This document shows, piece by piece, positions 57,313-64,000 of a DNA stretch of 64,000 bases (its first letter is position 1; every line of letters begins with the position of its first letter). A program made the position numbers and the translations under genes. The notes under the pieces are model-generated. The model had not been told where the DNA came from, did not search any database, and was given only the letters and a program-made list of their open reading frames with translations. This DNA comes from Sipunculus nudus (lineage: Eukaryota > Annelida > Sipuncula > Golfingiida > Sipunculidae), in assembly GCA_026874595.1 (NCBI GenBank), contig CM049314.1:9168729-9232728 (forward strand). Direction: 5' to 3'.

Positions 57313-58152
57313 ATTATTATTATTATAAATTTTTACTATACTTTAATTAGTTTCGTGTGTGAAAATTTATATATTTTTTAATTTCAATAAAGAACCATGG
57401 TGTAATTAAGGTTAGTTACAGGTACATGGGGAGGGTATGGGAGGGGGTTTCCCCCTCACATATTGGGAAATTTTTCAATATACAATGTAAAGAGGACATT
57501 TAGAGGCAATTTTCACAAAAAATAACGATTTCCTGTTCATGAAAAACTGTTCCCTTATGTCATTGCATTATGTAGTCAAACTGTTGAGAGGTTCAATATT
57601 TAAAATTTATATTTCTTCAAAATTAGGATATAGAATTTCATTCGCTTTCACACGAGTCAATGGCACAAGAACGCAATCACGTTTGTAACTATCAAAATAT
57701 TATTTTTTAAATGTAATTCTCGTGGTGAAATAACTGAGAAAACTGAATTATTATGTTAAACTTTGCATTTTACCGGGTTCCGTGGTCTCGACAGCACACA
57801 GGACTCCTAAGAGTTCAACACAGATTGCGAGTTTGAGTACCGGTATCACCAGAGTAGCCGTATAAGATTGTTCACGGTCGACCCAAACCAGGGCCCGGTG
57901 TTCGATCGATCTGCAGTTTTTCTGCAGCTGTTAATAAATGTCCTGAAACTCATTTAATAAATTTAAAAGTCTAAAAGTCTAATAAAGTCTAATTCCTTAT
58001 TAATCATAAGAAACATGAAAAACGAAAGTTAATCACTTAAATCGGAAATATGATAAAATGAGAGATTTTGCAGCTCAACGGGGGGCCGCGCGCCGAAGGC
58101 ACCCCCTCTGGATCCGCCACTGATAGCATAAACTCGCAACTGATTAAATGCT

Positions 58153-58221
<69 letters not shown>

Positions 58222-60946
58222 CCACGCCGTTAGCTTCATTCTAACAACATTCACCTGATGATCGGGTCGTATCCCGTGAAACAGACTGTAGTGAATTAAC
58301 AGTGTTGTTATACTGCTCTGCTATATATATATTTGTATTAAATTAAGTGAAGTTCCGAAAGAACGGCGAGTATTGGATACGAGCGGGCCGGGGGGGGGGG
58401 GGGGCATGGCCCCCTGCGGCCCCCCCCCCCTTGGCTACGCCCCTGATTTATGGTCTGTGTTATATCTGTCAGTTGTTTTCTAGAGCTCGACCGGGGGATC
58501 CCCGACCAAGACTGCTGAGCTTTGGTTTTGCTATCAAGATTATGCAGTTCATGAACACATTAGCGTCAATATTCGCCTTATAATACACTATAATACACTA
58601 TAGCACTACAGCCTGGACGCATAATTATTATACAAGTAAATTGTTATAAACTTTATCACATATAAAATAATAAAATATATATTTCTGTCGATTACTTTAT
58701 GATATATAATTTGAATTTCGCCGAGTAGAATGAAGTGATTCACGGTAAGCTGAATTCGGAGGGACAACTGATGTGCAAGAAACCAGGCTAAGCAGATTAA
58801 CCCACTAAGGCAAAAAAAAAAAATAAAAGGTACGGTTCTCAGGCACCGCCCGCGTCAATTTTAACCCCCCGCATCAAAACTTTTTATTTTGTTTTTTTAT
58901 CTTTCAAAAAGATAAATGATACATTTTATGTGGTGCTTTTACCTGTTTAGCAAAGATATTTGTTATTTTCATGCTTTTCCCTGATCATATGGCATTTTTA
59001 TCGAAACACTCAAAAAAGGTCAAAAATAAAATACCGACCGCCCGCACTGATTTCTGAAAAAAAGTTCCTGAGAACCACCTTATTTTTTTTTGGCCTAATG
59101 CTATGAACTGGGAACAAAAAATGTATCAATAAAAATTAAAGAGCAGCCCACACAGCACAGCGGTAGCCAATTTCCTGCAATTAAAGATTAACAACATTGG
59201 AAAAAAGACAGGCCAGGAATGCAGTGGGCTAAAACGAGGACAAGGCAACCCATGCCTTAGGGGCATCAGAATCAATGAATATTTACTAAAATGAAAAAGG
59301 TTATAGTCACTGACGATATAAAACTTTTTTTTTCCTTTTTCAAGGAGGATATATTTTATTCAGGCGGTGAACCCTGGATCTTCCGTTACCAGGTAACTCA
59401 CCTCGGTCAGACACGAGATCCGACCATATCGATATACGTCAAAGAAAATTAATGATCAGTTGGTGGTTCATTACTTGAACGTGAACAAGTCCACACAGAC
59501 ACGCATATATGCCAACAACCTACCGCTTCATCATTTAGAAAGTTGAATTCTTTATATACATTTTTGCAAAGTAAACCCTTTCCATTTTAAGGCATATAAC
59601 CCCTAAGTGGTTTTTATTGTCACCCGCGCAGTATGTCCATACATTCTCTTTAAGATTCGACAACCGACAATTACTTGACAATAAAGGAATCTAAAAATAA
59701 GATTAAGACAATCCTTTTTTGAAAATATTTTAATACATTTGATATAATGTATATAGTTATTTTTGACAATCTCAATATATTGTGTGTCAAACTGATGTAA
59801 GGCTGATATAAATAATCTTATTGTGGCGTTCATTTTATAAATCGATTTGTTATACTCCTACTGTCCAAGACACAGGGCTTTATTCATTTATAAGATATGT
59901 CCGAAGGTTAGAAAATGCTTGGAGAATTTATTTGTATTTTTTTTAAATAAACGCTGGTTCGACACAGTGTTATTAACTTTTCCCGTTAAATTTGCAAAAA
60001 AAGCAGTTTACTCTTCATACACATCGTTTCGGTGAACAAAAGGGAAATCTTTACGAATACCATGGCAAATTCACACTCTAAACAGTGCCTAGAACCTGGA
60101 GATTGATTTAGATCAAGCAGATACAAGGATCAAGTGAAGTTCTAAATATAAATGAGGACGCTTGTAGACTTTGATCAAATAACATTGGCAAGATGGATTA
60201 GCTTCTGATCAGTTACACATATATAACTATTTAAAGACAGAAGGATGTACATATTATTATATACACCATTCACCTTATAAACATTACCTATTGTGAGCTT
60301 CTTAGTATAATGTAACAATTATTGATCTCACTTTTCTCTCTTCTTTAGGAATATTTACTGTCTAAGAATTATATTCCTTTGCAACGATTCGTTTCTCTAG
60401 GAATATTACTTAGAAATATCATATATTTAGCAAAATTAAAATAATTATAGTAATTAAATTATAATTAGAACAATGACAAAATACATATATAAAATACACT
60501 TATGAAAAATAAAAAAAAAACTGTTATTAATATTACTAATATTATAATTATAATTATAATTATAATTATAATTATTATAATTATTATTATTATTATTATT
60601 ATAATGATGATGATGACGATGATGAAGATTGCAGTGTAGTAGTAGCAGTAGAAGTAGTAGTTTTAGTAGTAATATTAGTAGCAGAAGTAGTGCGAGTGAG
60701 AGTAGGAGTAAAAGTTGTAATAGTGGCATAATAAAAACATCACTAATTATAGCAAGACAACCACATTCAATGTGCAAAATTGATAAAAAAATGTATTTGT
60801 TGTATGAGGTTATAAATTAGCACTACTCAAAGCAGTAACACGCCGTTCTTTCAGAAGGCTCCTGTTTATACTTACTTTGTGACGGAGACCTGTCTATGTC
60901 TTGTGTCTGAGGGTTTGTAGCTGTTCATCCTCCCTACGCGCATCAT
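52242..60946 (-). CDS. Gene D: uncharacterised 218-aa protein (2 exons)
   Basis: Exon 1 (60946-60876) and exon 2 (52827-52242) join in phase 2 to 657 nt with no stop before TGA at 52244-52242. I do not recognise the protein. The first about 27 residues are polar (MMRVGRMNSYKPSDTRHRQV). A central part of about 130 residues has alternating hydrophobic positions and two aromatic/Gly stretches (HGNGYVTVSVFGAY, KGWKLLGYSASF). The last 60 are Ser/Lys/Arg-rich and include SKKERKKRRGS near 202-212, a possible nuclear localisation signal. There is no signal peptide or membrane span. If exon 1 is wrong, the Met at 52817 still gives a 191-aa protein, because it lies 10 bases inside the exon. It is transcribed opposite to the receptor cluster. 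Confidence 0.55.
53180..53517 (+). repeat. Interspersed repeat of about 340 bp, copy 2
   Basis: Partner of 29585-29935; the shared words are given there. It lies in gene D's intron. Confidence 0.75.
53620..54890 (+). repeat. Degenerate direct duplication, about 0.8 kb spacing
   Basis: The 53620-54130 part is echoed at 54430-54890: 'gaggcttatatgg.tg.gtt', 'gcatgaata..cgtaagtcaacc', 'cccaacagaataacgtcactt' and 'gttcgacaagcagatgaaa'. The second copy has several deletions. Between them lies an (AC)n(AG)n array at 54336-54397. Confidence 0.75.
55016..55041 (-). other. Candidate 26-nt cassette exon in gene D intron
   Basis: On the - strand 'tgtgtttttgccag' precedes 26 bases that end at GTAAGTGATT, a strong donor. 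If included between exons 1 and 2 it would bring TGA in frame after four further codons. Either chance splice consensus or a poison exon; no second evidence. Confidence 0.25.
55530..55855 (+). mobile_element. tRNA-derived SINE array, family 2 (+ strand), first pair
   Basis: A full unit at 55530-55779 begins 'gttacggggtgacataaaag'. It carries 'tagcgaagcggttggtaagc' (A box region) and 'gggttcgaatccc' (B box), and ends 'taagaggaagtat'. A second unit starts at once at 55780 and is cut near 55855, just after its A-box region, where TA-rich sequence takes over. Confidence 0.8.
56551..56920 (+). mobile_element. tRNA-derived SINE array, family 2 (+ strand), second pair
   Basis: Unit 56551-56785 lacks the first few head bases and has a shortened middle. 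Unit 56786-56920 follows with a full head, A and B box regions, and is truncated after 'cttcgtaac', the same internal site at which other copies break. Confidence 0.78.
57136..58445. repeat. Nested inverted repeat-tail motifs around 1.3 kb
   Basis: 'gggcgtagccaggatt' at 57136 and its inverse 'cttggctacgcccctg' at 58430 bracket the segment. Inside them 'agtagcggatcaaga' (57178) and its inverse 'tctggatccgccactgat' (58108) form a second pair. Poly-G tracts (57203-57225, 58390-58402), poly-C (near 58421) and TA arrays (57282-57307, 58157-58220) lie between. These motifs are common repeat tails, so this may be two elements in opposite orientation rather than one. Confidence 0.45.
58446..60450. 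other. Gene D intron, no element assigned
   Basis: AT-rich. A patch at 59355-59430 on the - strand has a tRNA-like 'gatccagggttcacc', but no complete cloverleaf could be drawn. No coding signal seen. Confidence 0.45.
60538..60730. repeat. Trinucleotide and hexanucleotide simple repeats
   Basis: (TTATAA)n-like, then (TTA)n, (GAT)n and (AGT)n runs in succession. The Leu- and Asn-rich frames on the - strand are artefacts. Confidence 0.9.
60876..60946 (-). CDS. Gene D exon 1 (probable)
   Basis: The - strand ATGATG at 60946 is followed by 23 codons plus 2 bases, then donor GTAAGTATA at 60875. The next exon's first base completes the codon and the frame continues. A TATA box lies about 90 bases upstream. 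The codon content is GC-rich compared with the surroundings. Confidence 0.52.
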
Positions 60947-61034
60947 GGCTGTAGGCTCAGCACTGCAGCAGTCTTCCGTGTGTGTATTGATCCGGCGGCC
61001 TTGGCCTGCTGAGTCTCCGTCAGTTTTCTTCAGC

Positions 61035-61043
61035 CTTTATATA
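61035..61043 (-). promoter_or_regulatory. TATA box of gene D
   Basis: TATATAAAG on the - strand, in a locally GC-rich setting, with a transcription start expected near 61005-61012 and the first ATG about 60 bases further on. It is one of few TATA-like words in the window not embedded in a TA microsatellite. Confidence 0.5.
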
Positions 61044-61621
61044 CGTACAGGTAACACGTCAGTCAGACTACCATAAACGAGCATTGATCTCACCACACCA
61101 TTCAATAACGATCAGGCAAACGATCCTGTGTATAAGTGACTAAATCTACCGAGTGTTTTATGCTTATGTGACTGATCAATTTTTTAAATGATTAAATACT
61201 GAAATTTGGTATTTTCTATATATATTGTTTTTATTTTATATTATACTATTTGTTTTATTTAATTTCATAAACTAAACAGTGGCCCGCAGAATAATAATTT
61301 TATTATCACATCATTTTGTTAGATATAATTTTATTTGAGATTGCCAGAGAGTGCCCAAGTCTTAATCCACATCTTGCCAAGGGCTGTTAGGGTAATATGC
61401 CTGACCAAGTATGGTCTTTTAGGAACACCCAGTGCTTGCAGATATTTTCACCCTGTTCATTTTGTTCTAGAATTCATTGTGTCTGTAAAATATTGTTGTG
61501 AGCCTGACGAACATTGACTTTTACTTCGTATATTCGGCCATGTGATGTCAAAGTTGATCAATCTCTCACCGCCTGCTATTCCCTTTTGATGTTTCGTTTG
61601 TGAATAAATTACCGGGCAACT

Positions 61622-61652
<31 letters not shown>

Positions 61653-61750
61653 CAAGAGTGTCAATGGAAAATGTTATAACAACAGTAATATATTTTTGTT
61701 TTATTTTATGGTCAATGAGTGCAAACTGCAGTTTTATGATGTTATTTATG
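61044..61750. other. Upstream flank of gene D
   Basis: AT-rich with a 23-base poly-C run at 61622-61644. No coding exon recognised. Confidence 0.45.
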
Positions 61751-62075
61751 GAGCGTGGTGGCGTAATGGTAAGTGCGCTGGACTTGTGACCACAAGGTAG
61801 TGAGTTCGCATCCTGATCTGACCGCCGTCTGCGCTAAGACTCCTAGCCAAAGTCTTTACCACAAGGGCGCGCTCTCTCGACCCAGGAGTGAATGGGTACT
61901 GGTCAAGGGAGGAAGGCAAAAGTAGAACGAATAACCTTCTAGGTTATGGCTTCTTGGGTGTTATGCTCCCCGGGGAACAGAGAAAAGCTACAAGAATGAA
62001 CAGGCCCGAAAGACGAGTTGCGAAGTGGAAAGTCGGATGAGACTGACATGTTCAATGATATCAGTTATACTTTCT
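61751..62075 (+). mobile_element. tRNA-derived SINE, family 1, copy 2
   Basis: The head 'gtggcgtaatggtaagtgcg' fits a pol III A box and 'gtgagttcgcatcc' a B box. The body words match 32226-32530 ('accacaaggg', 'aatgggtactggtca', 'gagaaaagctacaagaatga'). This copy keeps the tRNA-like head better. Confidence 0.8.
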
Positions 62076-62193
62076 CAGTTATAGTGACAGTTATAGCTGG
62101 GTCCTAACAAGCGTCAGTTATCTGATTATCGCCCGGGTGCCGATACCGGCACCGGCGTGAAACTCGGAGTAATAACACGATGCTTAACGTTTA

Positions 62194-62197
<4 letters not shown>

Positions 62198-62247
<50 letters not shown>
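62198..62247. repeat. (TA)n microsatellite
   Basis: About 25 TA units. Confidence 0.95.
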
Positions 62248-62251
<4 letters not shown>

Positions 62252-62821
62252 CCTTTTTATTTGTAACACTCTGTCGGTAATTCACACACGTGTATGAATC
62301 CTAATATTATGACAGAGTGGAAGCCCCAGTCCAGAACCACGTACCGAGTCCGGGTGCGAGTCCCTATAAATGTGGACTCGAACCCAAGAAACACGAGCAA
62401 ACTACATCAATGGTTTATGTGTTCTCCTACATGCTGGAGAACATCTCGGATAGCGAGCAATGTACGAGTTTATACCAGAGTTTGATGTGGCTGACCGAGT
62501 TATAACCTAGATGTATTTACTTGCCTAATATTTGCCGTCGTATTAACTCCTCGTGACATACATATGAGCTATGTTGTTTCAGTTTATAGCCAAGGGTCTA
62601 CCGTTATCAAGATCGTTGTCTTTACTTAAAATGTTCCCACACCCTATGTAATAAAGATATTTATGTATACGGTATACATGTCTAGCATATCCAATTATTT
62701 CTGAAATCACGTTTGTTTAATGAACAAATGATTAAAATCCATTCACCATACACTTTCTATCTAGGTTTCAAGGTGATTACGGGGATCCGCTCCGCGTACA
62801 GACTTGCTTACTTGGCTGATT

Positions 62822-62846
62822 GCTCTCTCGCTCTCTCTCCCTCCCT

Positions 62847-62916
<70 letters not shown>
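62822..62916. repeat. (CT)n microsatellite
   Basis: A CT run with a CCCT interruption near 62840-62853. The Arg-Glu and Ser-Leu frames across it are artefacts. Confidence 0.95.
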
Positions 62917-62918
<2 letters not shown>

Positions 62919-64000
62919 AATGCTGAAGGACATATGACCTTGCCATTACCCGGGGACCAGTTTGTACAGCCGGACCATTAAAGGGAATGAGTGGAGTAAG
63001 AATTTACCTTGACAAAGATTTATGATTGAGCATATTATACGGGTCCGTTGTCCATTCCCCTACAAAAAATAGCTGAACAGCTAAATAGAAATTTCTGAAA
63101 TATAGAATAAATAAACGATACACCCGGATTAGGAAAATAAATGTACATTGTCGTGGAATATATAATGAAGACACGCCTGGTCGTACCTGTGACTGACGCG
63201 AGATTTACGGATCATCAGGTTTTGTTCAGTCAAGCATGGAAACATTGTTGTAACAGGTATTCGTCAAGTATTATTAAGTAGCACTTAGCAAACTAAAGCT
63301 GAACTAGTTGACCTTTATTATTTAATTCACAATGCTCCATGTGAGTTTGTATTTTAGTGTCGATCTAAACCGTCCCGTTTTTAAGTTCTGTATATTTCGT
63401 GGTGGTTTTCGTCACATGGGTCATAGCTTGGATTGTGATTCCAGTGTCCACAGTAAATTTACATTGTTATAATCTAAAGCTTTATCGCATTTCGGGAAGT
63501 CCTTCTTGGGTAAAGACATGCCATCATAAGTTGAAATAACCATGAGCTAACCCATTCGGCTAACAGGTACAGGAACAAAGAACTGGAATGAGTAACATTC
63601 AACGTCGAAGATCGCCCTCTAGTGGCAGTTGGTGTAACTACATTAATGGTCACCACAAAGCCTACAATTTGGGTGTCGATGGAATTAAATGTCTTTCTCC
63701 TATTTGAAGTGTACCAGTATTTGATTCTAACGCAAAGGCAATCCTAGTTACGGCAGAATCCGAGCTCTTTGGCGGATAATACGACTCCTATTGCGTGCCA
63801 GTCGAGGGTTCTCTATAATTAATTCACTGGGCGGGAATATACCACACTGGTCACTGGAGGGAGCGAGTCACCGTCACGTGGTTTAATGCATTCTGTGGTC
63901 ATATCGTTTAGTGTGTGTTAACTGGTAGTATGGGAAAACAGAATAACTGTTACCTGTTAATGTAATAGAAACGAAATCGTATTAATCTTTGATAACAAGG
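62917..64000. other. Right flank, no gene seen
   Basis: Mixed-composition sequence with no splice-bounded coding exon and no repeat recognised elsewhere in the window. Confidence 0.45.

Noticed and set aside
60454-60777. 107-codon Leu/Asn-rich frame on the - strand
   Set aside because: Produced by consecutive simple repeats.
62713-62946. Ser-Leu and Arg-Glu frames over the CT repeat
   Set aside because: Low-complexity artefact of the (CT)n microsatellite.

Overview
This window looks like nuclear DNA of an invertebrate metazoan, most likely a mollusc and plausibly a bivalve. The DNA is AT-rich, genes are split into small exons by long repeat-filled introns with GT/AG borders, and there are many TA microsatellites, tRNA-derived SINEs and short interspersed repeats. 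A cluster of lineage-expanded C-type-lectin-like domain (CTLD) exons fits the same picture. The species call is inference only. No rRNA gene, functional tRNA gene, CRISPR array, virus or toxin gene was recognised.

The main content, about 0.7-47.5 kb, is a duplicated family of type I membrane receptors on the + strand. Gene A (3256-17649, 8 exons, 473 aa) has a signal peptide, two atypical CTLDs each split over two exons, a short Thr/Pro stalk, one membrane span and a 132-residue tail. The tail carries an acidic tyrosine motif (DEELYDVI) and ends in DTEF. Gene B (28034-33131, 4 exons, 229 aa) is a tandem copy with duplicated 5' and 3' flanks. It keeps the signal peptide, stalk, membrane span and tail in frame, but no CTLD exon lies between its signal peptide and stalk. 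Downstream of gene B's tail lie orphan CTLD exon cassettes at 36.2-37.9 kb and 40.2-43.7 kb, and a further relic at 47.4 kb. A matching relic at 22.8 kb lies behind gene A. Some orphan exons are open with intact splice sites; others have stops, frameshifts or a lost disulfide cysteine. Nearly all ectodomain exons have phase 1-1 borders, so gain, loss or exchange of exons would keep the frame.

The right third (47.5-64 kb) is gene-poor. A probable two-exon gene (gene D) runs on the - strand, with a TATA-box-bearing first exon near 60.9 kb and a long terminal exon at 52242-52827. It would encode a 218-aa protein of unknown function with a basic, Ser-rich C-terminus. Its 8-kb intron holds head-to-tail SINE arrays, a degenerate duplication and simple repeats.

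Exon borders were read by eye from splice consensus, reading phase and comparison between the paralogous copies. No transcript evidence was available.
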